Below are positions 18,177 through 26,782 of a stretch of DNA of 64,000 bases, one piece after another. The notes under the pieces were generated by a model, which saw only the letters and a list, made by a program, of their open reading frames with translations, was not told the DNA's origin and ran no database searches. The position numbers were made by a program, and so were the translations under genes. How positions within the stretch are numbered: the stretch's first letter is position 1; each line of letters opens with the position of its first letter. Source of the stretch: Streptomyces sp. ITFR-16 (GTDB taxonomy: Bacteria > Actinomycetota > Actinomycetes > Streptomycetales > Streptomycetaceae); the NCBI RefSeq assembly GCF_031844705.1, contig NZ_CP134609.1, forward strand, positions 2,852,001 through 2,916,000. Direction: 5' to 3'.

Positions 18177-19079
18177 TTATGCGGCTTGTGCCAGCGTAGT
18201 TGGTGTGTGGCGGAGGGCGTTTTCGAAGGTGATCGGTGGTCGTTGTCCGAGGCGGGAGTGTCGGCGTCGGGTGTTGTAGCGGTGGAGCCATCGGAAGGCG
18301 TCGAGTCGGGCCTCGCGCTCGGTCGGCCAGCTCTTTCGTCCTTGCAGGGTCTCGCGTTTGAAGGTCGCGTTGAAGGACTCGGCGAGTGCGTTGTCCGCGC
18401 TGGACCCGACCGCGCTCATACTTCGCCGCACCCCTGCTGACCTGCAGGCTTCGGCGAAACTCCTGCTCGTGTACTGGGCTCCGTGGTCGGTGTGCATGAT
18501 CGATCCGGCAAGGCTGCCGCGGGTGCGGATCGCCGCGGCCAGGGCGTCGGTGACGAGATCCGCGCGCATGTGGTCGGCGATCGCCCAGCCGACGAGACGG
18601 CGCGATGCGAGGTCGATGACGGTCGCCAGGTAGCAGAACTTCCCGCCGGCGACGGGCAGGTAGGTGATGTCACCGACGTACTTCGTGTTCGGCTTGTCCG
18701 CGGTGAAGTCGCGGCCGATCAGGTCCGGGGCCTTGGCCGCGGCCGGGTCAGAGACGGTGGTGCGGTGCCGGCGCCGCAACCGGATCCCTTGGATCCCGGA
18801 CGCCCGCATGATCCTGGCGACGCGCTTGTGGTTGACCGCGACACCGTTCTCCTCGCGGAGCTCGGCGGTGATCCTCGGGGCTCCGTAGGTGCCGTCCGAT
18901 TCCTGGTGCACCGCCCGTATCCGGGCTGCCAGGCGGGCGTCGGCCACCTGCCGGGCGGCCCGGTCAGCGGCTGTCCGTTGCCAGTAGTAGAAGCTCGAGC
19001 GGCTGACGCCGAGGATCCTGCAGAGCCGCTTCACGCCGTGACGGCGCTGGAGGTCGGCGACACACTGGAAGCGGTTCAC
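18177..19079 (-). CDS. IS3-family transposase OrfB
   Basis: 300 residues with an HTH_21-type start (HGVKRLCRILGVSRSSFYYW) and the integrase core. DDE residues are visible in YVGDITYLP, IMHTDHGAQYTS and ADNALAESFNATFKRE, with the following YNTRRRHSRLG block typical of IS3. It begins 4 nt inside orfA (ATGA), so translation is coupled, or an OrfAB fusion may be made by frameshifting as known for the family. No disruption is seen. Confidence 0.93.
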   Translation of the reverse strand: MNRFQCVADLQRRHGVKRLCRILGVSRSSFYYWQRTAADRAARQVADARLAARIRAVHQESDGTYGAPRITAELREENGVAVNHKRVARIMRASGIQGIRLRRRHRTTVSDPAAAKAPDLIGRDFTADKPNTKYVGDITYLPVAGGKFCYLATVIDLASRRLVGWAIADHMRADLVTDALAAAIRTRGSLAGSIMHTDHGAQYTSRSFAEACRSAGVRRSMSAVGSSADNALAESFNATFKRETLQGRKSWPTEREARLDAFRWLHRYNTRRRHSRLGQRPPITFENALRHTPTTLAQAA

Positions 19080-19375
19080 CAGCGCGTCTCCCCGGCGAAA
19101 TACTTCGCCGCCTTCCGCAGGATCTCCCGTTCCTCCTCCAACTCGCGGACCTTCTTTCGCAAGGCGGCGTTCTCCGCCTCCAGCGGTACCGGCGGCTGGG
19201 CCGGTTCTTGCGTCCGTCGTCCTCGGGGACGGCTCACCCCGGCTGCCCTCACCCAGTTCCGCAGGGTCTCCGGGTTGATCCCCAGATCGGCCGCGACCGA
19301 CCTGATCGTCGCTTCCGGCCGCGACTCGTACAGCGCGACCGCGTCCGCCTTGAACTCCGGCGGGTAGTTCTTCAT
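19076..19375 (-). CDS. IS3-family OrfA (helix-turn-helix)
   Basis: 99 residues: an N-terminal helix-turn-helix (YPPEFKADAVALYESRP, then ADLGINPETLRNWVRAAG) followed by a proline-rich hinge and a leucine-zipper helix (ENAALRKKVRELEEEREILR), the standard OrfA plan that binds the element ends. The ATG at 19375 was chosen; a GTG two codons earlier is possible. It overlaps orfB by 4 nt. Confidence 0.9.
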   Translation of the reverse strand: MKNYPPEFKADAVALYESRPEATIRSVAADLGINPETLRNWVRAAGVSRPRGRRTQEPAQPPVPLEAENAALRKKVRELEEEREILRKAAKYFAGETRW

Positions 19376-19586
19376 GACCACGAGATGTCCGTTCTCAGAT
19401 CCTCAGGATCCAGTGTCTCGTGTGTCCAGGATCAGGGGTCAAGGCCCGGGCACCCGTCGAACGCGGCATGGCACGGCTCAAGTCCTGGCAAATCTTCCGC
19501 AGATCCCGCATCAGCCCCAACCGCATGACCGTCATCACCAAAGCCGTCCTCACCCTGGAGAGGCAACGCTGAAAACGCTCAGTGAG

Positions 19587-20474
19587 CCTCTTTCATCCTG
19601 AATAGTCGCAGGTCATGAGTGTGTGGATGGCTTGGACGATGGTGCCGATGCGCCGGGTTGAACATCGGGCTCGCTGTAACAGCCGCCAGGACTTCAGCTG
19701 TGCGAAGGCGCGTTCTCCCGGAGCTCGCAGCCGGGCGTGGTCGCGGTTGAACTGCTGGTAGTGCTCGGGCTGTTCGTTGTGGTGGTAGTAGGGGGTGCGG
19801 AAGGTGGCGCCGGCACCCTGGTAGGCCCGGTCGGCCAGGACCAGGATCTGCCGGGTGAGGCAGGCTTGGACGATGCCGTGCGCGCGGGCCGCGGTCAGGT
19901 CGTGCGTGCGGCCCGGTGTCGCGCGGGAGAACCACAGTGGGGTGCCGTCCGGGCGTGCGACGACCTGGACATTCATGCCGTGCTGCTTGTGCTTCTGCGA
20001 GTAGTACGGCTGGTCCGCAGCGATACGGTCGGTGGGGATGAGCGTGCCGTCGACGATGACGAAGTCTCCTTCGCCGAGCCCGACGAGAGCCTCGTGCAGA
20101 CCCGGCGCCCAGGAGGCCAGGACTTCGAGTGTCTCGTCGACGTAGCGCCAGGCCGTTGCCTCCGATACCCCGAACCCGGCACCGACTTGTGCGAACGTCT
20201 CGTTCTTCCGTAGATGGGCCAGTGTCAGCAGCGCTTGCTTGAAGCAGCTCAACTTCCGCCAGCGTGTGCGAAGTTCACACCTTCGGGTGTAGATGAGCCA
20301 GGAGACATGCTCGACCAGCTCGTACGGGACATCGAGCGTGGAAGGATACGGAACCAACGAAGCCCCCCGGCCGTCGGCGTGTTGAGTGAGATCACCACAC
20401 CAACGACGAGGGGCTTCGCCACGTCACCGCATCTGACCAGCCCATTTCATCCCCACGGCACAGGATGAAAGAGG
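19587..20474 (-). mobile_element. Second IS5-type element
   Basis: 888 bp bounded by a perfect 14-bp inverted repeat, CCTCTTTCATCCTG (19587-19600) and CAGGATGAAAGAGG (20461-20474). It lies in the right arm of the IS630 element, only a few bases from the first IS5-type copy. I could not define its target duplication. Confidence 0.85.
19593..20357 (-). CDS. IS5-type transposase (DDE_Tnp_4)
   Basis: 254 residues, uninterrupted. It shows a helix-turn-helix (FAQVGAGFGVSEATAWRYVDE), the first catalytic Asp in FVIVDGTLIPTDRI, the second in LVLADRAYQGAG, the THDLTAARAH block, and the C-terminal Glu region PGERAFAQLKSWRLL. The start is a TTG, matching the TTG start of the other IS5-type copy here. 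It is likely functional. Confidence 0.9.
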   Translation of the reverse strand: MVPYPSTLDVPYELVEHVSWLIYTRRCELRTRWRKLSCFKQALLTLAHLRKNETFAQVGAGFGVSEATAWRYVDETLEVLASWAPGLHEALVGLGEGDFVIVDGTLIPTDRIAADQPYYSQKHKQHGMNVQVVARPDGTPLWFSRATPGRTHDLTAARAHGIVQACLTRQILVLADRAYQGAGATFRTPYYHHNEQPEHYQQFNRDHARLRAPGERAFAQLKSWRLLQRARCSTRRIGTIVQAIHTLMTCDYSG

Positions 20475-20535
20475 TTCAGTGAACCCAATGAGTTTCTGAT
20501 CAATAAGACGTCGCGGACGGGACTCCGCCTGCGTC

Positions 20536-20865
20536 GTGATGACGAAAAAGCCGGACGGATCCGTGGACTTCGGATGGACGCGCTCAGGCGGCGTCGGCGG
20601 CGCCGGGTTCGGATTCAGCGGCGACGTCTCCATGCTCCGCAGCAACGCGGACGACATCGGCCAATTCGCTGGGTACGGTCGCGACGTCGGAGCCTCCGTC
20701 TTCAGCGGCGTCGGCGGTACGATCAACCACGAGCACGCCATCGGTACGTACAACTCACACGGGGAGCAGGTACGCACACTTGAGATGGGAATCGGCGTGG
20801 GTCTGGAGTACGAGGGGTATGCCGGCGTAAACCAGACATGGAGCGGTACATGGTTCACACGGTAA
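20536..20865 (+). pseudogene. Orphan Rhs-type tip fragment (putative)
   Basis: An open frame of 109 codons: MTKKPDGSVDFGWTRSGG, then a Gly/Ser-rich β-type region, ending in QTWSGTWFTR. It has no signal peptide, no shell and no clear ribosome site, and the frame is open upstream to the IS boundary. Removing the nested IS elements puts it 29 nt after the stop codon of the Rhs immunity gene. A displaced C-terminal tip followed at once by a small gene is the classic orphan-module layout of Rhs loci. The toxin family is not recognised, and a normal gene cannot be excluded. Confidence 0.5.
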
Positions 20866-20884
20866 GATTGAGAAAGGTCTGAGA

Positions 20885-21091
20885 ATGTTCAGCCTGATCG
20901 TCGGAATCCTCCTGATCATCTTCGGTGTTTCCCTCATCGGGGACTTCGGGAGGATCGCGAACCGCCTCTACTCCTTCTACGCCGATTTCATGAATACCGG
21001 GCGCGCCACGGCCAGGACTTTTCGATTGGTCGGAGTATTTGCAGTCCTGGTGGGAGTCGGCTGGGTCGCGACCTCCTTCCCCCTCGGGTAA
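20885..21091 (+). CDS. Small two-helix membrane protein, possible immunity
   Basis: 68 residues with two hydrophobic helices, FSLIVGILLIIFGVSLIG (residues 2-19) and LVGVFAVLVGVGWVAT (about 48-63), joined by a polar loop (RLYSFYADFMNTGRATARTF). It resembles small DUF6199-like membrane proteins, a weak match. It begins 19 nt after the orphan tip frame with an AGAAAGG site, and a terminator follows. If the upstream frame is an orphan toxin tip, this is its immunity candidate, which would suggest a membrane-acting toxin; this is inference. Confidence 0.6.
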   Translation: MFSLIVGILLIIFGVSLIGDFGRIANRLYSFYADFMNTGRATARTFRLVGVFAVLVGVGWVATSFPLG

Positions 21092-21104
21092 CACGTCGAA
21101 TGAC

Positions 21105-21144
21105 GGGCGAGGCGTGCCACAACATTACGCGGCACGCCTCGCCC
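21105..21144 (+). terminator. Hairpin after the small membrane protein
   Basis: A perfect 14-bp stem, GGGCGAGGCGTGCC (21105-21118) with GGCACGCCTCGCCC (21131-21144), and a 12-nt loop. It probably ends the Rhs-derived transcript before the IS3 remnants. Confidence 0.7.
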
Positions 21145-21233
21145 ATTGCTGGAGAAGGAGATATGAAGCTCCCTCTTTGACCTGGACAGCTTGATATTGG
21201 GACGGAAGGTCCCGGAGAAAGCAGTCACAGGTA

Positions 21234-22043
21234 GTGAGTAAGAAGAGCAAGCGGTACACGGCGGAGTTCAAGCGTGATGCCGTCGCGCTGGCGTTGTCGT
21301 CGGAGAAGACGGTCACTGAGGTCGCGAGGGATCTGGGCGTGAACCCCGAAGGGTTGCGCGGGTGGGTGAAGCAGGCGAAGGTCGACCGCGGTGAGGGACC
21401 CGCCGGGGCTTTGACCACTGCGGAGCGGGGTCCCACGGATCCACGCCGCCCTGCGCCGGGCCGGGCAAGTGGTGAACTCCAAGAAGATCGAGCGACTGAT
21501 GCGCAAGCACCGGATCGTCGGGATCACCCGTCGTCGGCGGCGGGTCCTGACCCAGCAGGCGAAGCGGGCGGTGTTCGCGCCCGACCTGATCGGCCGGGAC
21601 TTCACCGCGCCCCGGCCCGGGATGCGACTCGTCGGCGACATGACTGAACTCAGCACGCTGGAAGGGAAGTTGTATCTGGCGGCCTGTATCGATCTCGCAA
21701 CGCGGGAGGTGGCCGGCTGGGCGATGGCCGACCACCACCGCACTGCCGGTCGCCGCCTTGCGTATGGCGGCCGGGCGTGGCGGCCTGGAGCAGGGTTGCG
21801 TCATGCATACGGATCGCGGCAGCAAGGACGAATTCCGCAGCGAAGTAAGCAAGTTGCGCCGAGGCAGTCGATGGGGCGAGTTGGCTCTTGTTACGATAAT
21901 GCCGCCGCGGAAAGCTGGTTCGCCATCCTGAAAGCGGAGATCGGGACGACCATGTGGGAGACCTGCGAGGCCGCCCGGGTCGACGTTTTTCGCTACGTCG
22001 AGGTCGAGTACAACCGCAGCCAACTCCGTCAACACCCCGACTA
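21234..22043 (+). pseudogene. Degraded IS3-family element
   Basis: OrfA starts at a GTG (21234; SKKSKRYTAEFKRDAVALAL, VARDLGVNPEGLRGWV) but is fused by an internal deletion near 21425 to OrfB (GVPRIHAALRRAGQVVNSKK). The D block LVGDMTELSTLEG is present. A frameshift follows GWAMADHHR (about 21740), HTDRGS lies in another frame, and the E block YDNAAAESWFAILKAE lies in a third. It ends abruptly at about 22043. It is non-functional. Confidence 0.85.
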
Positions 22044-22044
22044 C

Positions 22045-22362
22045 AGGTAGCCGCGGACCGCGCCAGCGATGTCGTTCTCGCGCATCAGACGCTCGATCGC
22101 GCAGCGGGGCACCTTATATTCTTGCCGGTTGAACTGTCTTTGGAATTTCCTGGCGCCATAGACCCGGTAGTTGGACTGGTAGACCTCCGTGATTCTTCCT
22201 TGAGTTCCTCGTCCCGCACGGTTCGCGGCGAGGGCACCAATTGGCGTTTCTTGGCGGCGTAGCAGGTGGAGGGGCGATGCTAATGCCATGCGCTGCCAGC
22301 ACGGTGCAGATCGGCTCGACACCGCCGAAGAGGTCCCGCATCTCGTCAATGAACGCTACGAG
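22045..22362 (-). pseudogene. IS3 OrfB N-terminal fragment, inverted
   Basis: Read on the minus strand: AFIDEMRDLFGGVEPICTV, a frameshift, then ITEVYQSNYRVYGARKFQRQ and CAIERLMRENDIAGAVRGY, which is the first 100 residues or so of an IS3 OrfB. It abuts the plus-strand IS3 remnant head-on near 22043, both being truncated at the junction, as expected from recombination between two copies. Confidence 0.8.
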
Positions 22363-22813
22363 CGCAGATGTGGCTGGTCGAGCTCGGCCGCGAGAAAAGC
22401 CGAGGCCGCGAAGCCTGGAGCGTGCCTACCTCAGGAGCCTGACTGCACGAAAGGGTCCTGAGCGGCAAACGGGGGGTGGACGTCACCCTTGGCCCGTTTG
22501 CCCTACATCGGCAACTTTCTCCGGTTACCGCGACGCGATCGCCAACCTTATCGGCCTCGCAGTACTTGAAAAAGCGCGTCCGCCACCACCCGGGCCGGGC
22601 CATATGACGGCAGAGGCTGTCCGGCTGCATGCGCGGCGGACCTGCGCGCAGACCCCCGTCAACCCGCCCTGGACGCGCAGGGCAAAGCGAGACCGTATCC
22701 GAGAATTCCCGAACCTGCGCGCTTTCGGGAGAGGCAACACCGAGGGCGGTCAGCAGACCGCCGACGGAGCCAAGGCAAAGTAATCCTCGCCCCGTCCGTT
22801 ACTCGTACTTTGG
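22363..22813. other. Non-coding stretch at the island edge
   Basis: 451 bp between the IS3 fragment and the ychF terminator. The open frames here have no family resemblance and poor codon preference. I see no repeat or RNA gene. It probably marks the right boundary between acquired DNA and the core chromosome. Confidence 0.45.
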
Positions 22814-22848
22814 CTATGGATTCCACCACGTCAGCAACGTCGTGGAAT

Positions 22849-22854
<6 letters not shown>
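22814..22854 (-). terminator. Hairpin overlapping the ychF stop codon
   Basis: Arms 22814-22831 and 22837-22854 pair at 16 of 18 positions around the 5-nt loop CAGCA. The stem overlaps the last codons of ychF (TGA at 22851-22849). It is a likely terminator for ychF. Confidence 0.6.
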
Positions 22855-23937
<1,083 letters not shown>

Positions 23938-24147
23938 GGTGGCGACTTCCCTAGGGGGTGGGGCGGACTCGAATGGACGGCGGACCCGGGTGGGCCGATT
24001 CTCCAGTTTACGGGCGGGCGGGGGCGGGCAGTCACGGGTGCCGATCCGGTTCCCGTTGGGCCGTGTGGCATCGAACTCATCCCCAAGGTCGGCCAAAGCG
24101 CGTGTCCCGCACCTGATTCCTCCCGCCCGGCGACCTACGTTGTCCCG

Positions 24148-24801
24148 GTGGAGCAGCACAGGACACGTCCCCCGCAGCGCAGGCAGACCCCGCAGACCCC
24201 TCTGTCCCCGCTGGGGACCAAGGGAGCCAAGGGGGCCAAGGGCACCGGTGGCGCCACCGTCTACCGGGTGATGAGCACCCCGGCCGGCCGGGGGCGCCCG
24301 GTGGCTCCCGCCGTGCTCGCCCTGCGGCGGCTGCCCAATCCCCGGCTGACCGGCATCGGCGCCGGGCTGTTCGCCGCCGCCACCATGTTCGTGCTGGCCT
24401 GTGCGGACTGGCTGCTGTTCGACGGCTCGTCCGCCGTGTTCGGAGTGCTGTTCCTGCCGGTCAGCGCGCTGACCGCGCTCTGGGTGCGGCCGGCCGACCT
24501 GGTGACCGCGCCGATCAGCGTGCCGATCGCGTTCGCCGTCGGGATCATCCCGATCGCCGGCGGCACGGGCGGCTTCGGCGGCCAGACCATGGCCGTCGTC
24601 ACCGCCCTCGCCGTCCACGCCGGCTGGCTGTACGGCGGCACGCTCGTCGCCGGTCTCATCGCGACCGTACGGAAGGTCCGGCTGATGCGGGCCCGGCAGC
24701 GGCGGATGCTGCTCGCCGCGCAGACCGCCCGGCCCGCCGGGCAGCCCGCCCCGGCCGCCCGTCCCGCCGCACGCGCGCCGCGCCGCCCCTCCCAGCGCTA
24801 G
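24148..24801 (+). CDS. DUF6542 membrane protein
   Basis: 217 residues. A polar N-terminal tail of about 65 residues (proline, glutamine and glycine-rich) leads into NPRLTGIGAGLFAAATMFVL, the hallmark opening of DUF6542, with about four transmembrane helices (roughly 72-90, 98-112, 125-145, 150-175), then a basic, Ala/Pro-rich C-terminal tail. The function is unknown. The start is a GTG at 24148, about 210 bp from ychF and divergent to it, the usual Streptomyces order. Confidence 0.8.
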   Translation: MEQHRTRPPQRRQTPQTPLSPLGTKGAKGAKGTGGATVYRVMSTPAGRGRPVAPAVLALRRLPNPRLTGIGAGLFAAATMFVLACADWLLFDGSSAVFGVLFLPVSALTALWVRPADLVTAPISVPIAFAVGIIPIAGGTGGFGGQTMAVVTALAVHAGWLYGGTLVAGLIATVRKVRLMRARQRRMLLAAQTARPAGQPAPAARPAARAPRRPSQR

Positions 24802-24814
24802 GGCCTGCCCGGCA

Positions 24815-24868
24815 ATTCCCGTCCGCCTCGCTTGCCTCGCTTGCCTCGCTTCGGGCAACGACGGGAAT
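24815..24868. terminator. Bidirectional hairpin with tandem-repeat loop
   Basis: Arms ATTCCCGTC (24815-24823) and GACGGGAAT (24860-24868) pair perfectly, and flanking bases extend the stem imperfectly to about 24801-24883. The loop holds near-tandem copies of CGCTTGCCT. It lies between two convergent genes and probably terminates both. Confidence 0.6.
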
Positions 24869-24907
24869 GACCGACAGGGCCCGGCCCGCTCTCGGCCCGG
24901 CCCGCTC

Positions 24908-25645
24908 TCAGCGGCCCGCCGCCGCCATCGCCGCGCCCACGATGCCCGCGTTGTTCTGCAGCTCGGCCGGGACCATCTCGGCCCGTACGTGCTCGATCAG
25001 CGGCAGGAACTTGTCGGCCTTGCGGCTGACCCCGCCGCCGATGATGAACAGCTCGGGCGAGAACAGCATCTCCACATGGGCCAGGTACTTCTGCACCCGG
25101 TGCGCCCAGTGGTGCCAGCTGAGGTCCTCGTCCTCCTTGGCCTTGGTCGAGGCGTGCTTCTCCGCGTCGTGGCCGTGCAGCTCCAGATGGCCGAGCTCGG
25201 TGTTGGGCACGAGCCTGCCGTCGACGAAGAGCGCGCTGCCGATCCCCGTACCGAACGTCAGCATGATGACCGTGCCCTTGCGGCCCCGGCCCGCGCCGAA
25301 CGTCATCTCGGCGATGCCCGCCGCGTCCGCGTCGTTCAGCACCGTGACCGGCAGGCCCAGCTTGTCGCCCAGCAGGGTGCGGGCGTCCAGGTCCACCCAG
25401 CCCTTGTCGACATTGGCCGCGGTACGGGTGAGACCGCCGGTCACGACGCCGGGGAAGGTGATGCCCACCGGGCCCTGCCAGTCGAAGTGGCCGACCACCT
25501 CGGCCACGCACCCGGCCACGTCCTCGGGGGTGGCCGGGTGCGGGGTGAGTACTTTGTGGCGCTCCTGCGCCAGGTCTCCGCGGTCCAGGTCCACGGGAGC
25601 ACCCTTGATCCCGGATCCGCCGATGTCCACGCCGAAGATCTCCAT
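24908..25645 (-). CDS. ppgK: Polyphosphate glucokinase (ROK family)
   Basis: 245 residues. It phosphorylates glucose with polyphosphate or ATP in actinobacteria. It begins MEIFGVDIGGSGIKGA with the phosphate-binding D-x-GGS loop, followed by the strand VGITFPGVV, the catalytic Asp in VLNDADAAGIAEM, the GTGIGSALF loop, and ELGHLELHG; the ROK zinc motif is reduced as usual for PpgK. The ATG at 25645 was chosen because it matches the family N-terminus; an in-frame start lies three codons upstream. It runs alongside ispH, 73 nt further upstream. Confidence 0.94.
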   Translation of the reverse strand: MEIFGVDIGGSGIKGAPVDLDRGDLAQERHKVLTPHPATPEDVAGCVAEVVGHFDWQGPVGITFPGVVTGGLTRTAANVDKGWVDLDARTLLGDKLGLPVTVLNDADAAGIAEMTFGAGRGRKGTVIMLTFGTGIGSALFVDGRLVPNTELGHLELHGHDAEKHASTKAKEDEDLSWHHWAHRVQKYLAHVEMLFSPELFIIGGGVSRKADKFLPLIEHVRAEMVPAELQNNAGIVGAAMAAAGR

Positions 25646-25718
25646 GTGATCCACGGTACGGGCACCGGGCCCCGCCCACTTCCCGGAACGGAAACCCGGA
25701 GGCGATACGGAGGGCGTA

Positions 25719-26699
25719 CTACTCGGCCGTCAGGGCCGCCGCCTCCGCGCGCAGGTCCCGGCGGAGCTCCTTGGGCAGCGAGAAGACGATCGACTCCTCG
25801 GCCGCCTTCACGATCTCCACGTCCTCGAAGCCCCGCTCGGACAGCCAGGCCAGCACGCCGTCGACCAGGACCTCGGGCACGGACGCGCCGGAGGTGACGC
25901 CGACCGTGGAGACGCCTTCGAGCCAGGCCTCCTCGATCTCGTCGGCGGAGTCCACCAGGTGCGAGTCGCCCGCGCCCGCGCCGAGCGCGACCTCGACCAG
26001 GCGGACCGAGTTCGAGGAGTTCTTCGAGCCGACGACGATCACCAGGTCGGCATCGGCGCCCATCTGCTTCACCGCGATCTGGCGGTTCTGCGTGGCGTAG
26101 CAGATGTCGTCGCTGGGCGGCGAGATCAGGAGCGGGAACTTCTCCTTGAGCGCGCCGACCGTCTCCATCGTCTCGTCGACCGAGAGCGTGGTCTGCGAGA
26201 GCCAGACGACCTTGGACGGGTCGCGCACCTCCACGTTGGCGACGTCCTCGGGGCCGTCCACCAGGGTGATGTGCTCGGGGGCCTCGCCGGAGGTGCCGAT
26301 GACCTCCTCGTGGCCCTCGTGGCCGATCAGGAGGATGTCGAAGTCGTCCTGCGCGAAGCGGACGGCCTCCTTGTGGACCTTGGTGACCAGGGGGCAGGTC
26401 GCGTCGATCGTGGCGAGCTTGCGCTCGGCCGCCTCCTCGTGCACGGTCGGTGCGACGCCGTGCGCGGAGAACATCACGATCGAGCCCTCGGGGACCTCCG
26501 CCGTCTCCTCGACGAAGATCGCGCCCTTCTTCTCCAGGGTCTGTACGACGTACTTGTTGTGGACGATCTCGTGGCGTACGTAGACCGGGGAGCCGTACTG
26601 CTCCAGGGCCTTCTCCACGGCGATCACGGCACGGTCCACGCCCGCGCAGTAGCCACGGGGAGCGGCGAGAAGGACGCGTCGGGGTGTCGTAGCAGTCAT
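25719..26699 (-). CDS. ispH: 4-hydroxy-3-methylbut-2-enyl diphosphate reductase
   Basis: 326 residues. This Fe-S enzyme makes IPP and DMAPP in the last step of the MEP isoprenoid pathway. The three cluster cysteines are seen in [23 protein letters not shown] and [10 protein letters not shown]. Other conserved motifs are [20 protein letters not shown] and the catalytic Glu in the [15 protein letters not shown] region. The ATG at 26699 was preferred over an upstream in-frame start. Many Streptomyces carry two ispH copies; only this one is in the window. Confidence 0.96.
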   Translation of the reverse strand: MTATTPRRVLLAAPRGYCAGVDRAVIAVEKALEQYGSPVYVRHEIVHNKYVVQTLEKKGAIFVEETAEVPEGSIVMFSAHGVAPTVHEEAAERKLATIDATCPLVTKVHKEAVRFAQDDFDILLIGHEGHEEVIGTSGEAPEHITLVDGPEDVANVEVRDPSKVVWLSQTTLSVDETMETVGALKEKFPLLISPPSDDICYATQNRQIAVKQMGADADLVIVVGSKNSSNSVRLVEVALGAGAGDSHLVDSADEIEEAWLEGVSTVGVTSGASVPEVLVDGVLAWLSERGFEDVEIVKAAEESIVFSLPKELRRDLRAEAAALTAE

Positions 26700-26782
26700 G
26701 CGTCCCATCGTAAGGCCGTACCGAACGCGCGCGGGGCCCCGGCGGTCGCGAGACTGATCTTCACACGACCAACGGAGGGCCC

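Larger units (their letters stand above)
18153..19442 (-). mobile_element. Complete IS3-family element
   Basis: 1290 bp bounded by inverted repeats TTGACCCC-x5-CTGGACA (18153 onward) and the complementary end finishing GGGGTCAA at 19442, with GGCC on both sides as the apparent target duplication. It carries orfA and orfB on the minus strand, both intact. It sits inside the IS5-type transposase gene, so it is the most recent layer of the nest. Confidence 0.88.
17522..19572 (+). pseudogene. Split IS5-type transposase
   Basis: The N-terminus starts at a TTG (17522) with VPYPAALDLPHALVEWV. The frame then changes near 17615, after GDRRCKL, to HRRALVALVYLRRHDTLAR and continues with the catalytic blocks LLDGTLAECDR and LPGRTHDLTAARAH to SAARG at about 18150. 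The last segment resumes after the IS3 element at 19444 with ARAPVERGMARLKSWQIFRR and ends at TGA 19570-19572. The two halves join in frame when the IS3 element is removed. The frame change near 17615 may be a mutation or the two-frame layout some IS5 subgroups use. Confidence 0.85.
17395..19580 (+). mobile_element. IS5-type element interrupted by an IS3 element
   Basis: The inverted repeats are GAGCGTTTTCAGCG at the left (from 17395) and its reverse complement ending at 19580. A 3-bp target duplication AGT flanks it (17392-17394 and 19581-19583). It inserted at the stop codon of the IS630 transposase. Without the IS3 insertion (18153-19442) it would be about 0.9 kb, normal for IS5. Confidence 0.8.
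16310..20503 (+). mobile_element. IS630-family element carrying three nested IS
   Basis: The left end TTGATCCGAAACGC... starts at 16310 and the right end ...GTTTCTGATCAA stops at 20503. The terminal inverted repeats align over about 25 bp (TGAACCCAA-x3-GTTTC-x-GATCAA against the reverse of the left end). The flanks are TA (16308-16309 and 20504-20505), the TA duplication characteristic of IS630/Tc1 elements. The element would be about 1.1 kb but is swollen to 4.2 kb by an IS5-type copy at 17395-19580 and another at 19587-20474. Confidence 0.85.

Noticed and set aside
22241..22783. A 180-codon plus-strand frame at the island edge
   Set aside because: It runs across the inverted IS3 fragment and low-information DNA with no homology or ribosome site.
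24824..24859. Tandem CGCTTGCCT repeats as a functional repeat element
   Set aside because: Only about three copies, confined to the loop of a terminator hairpin; best read as loop sequence.
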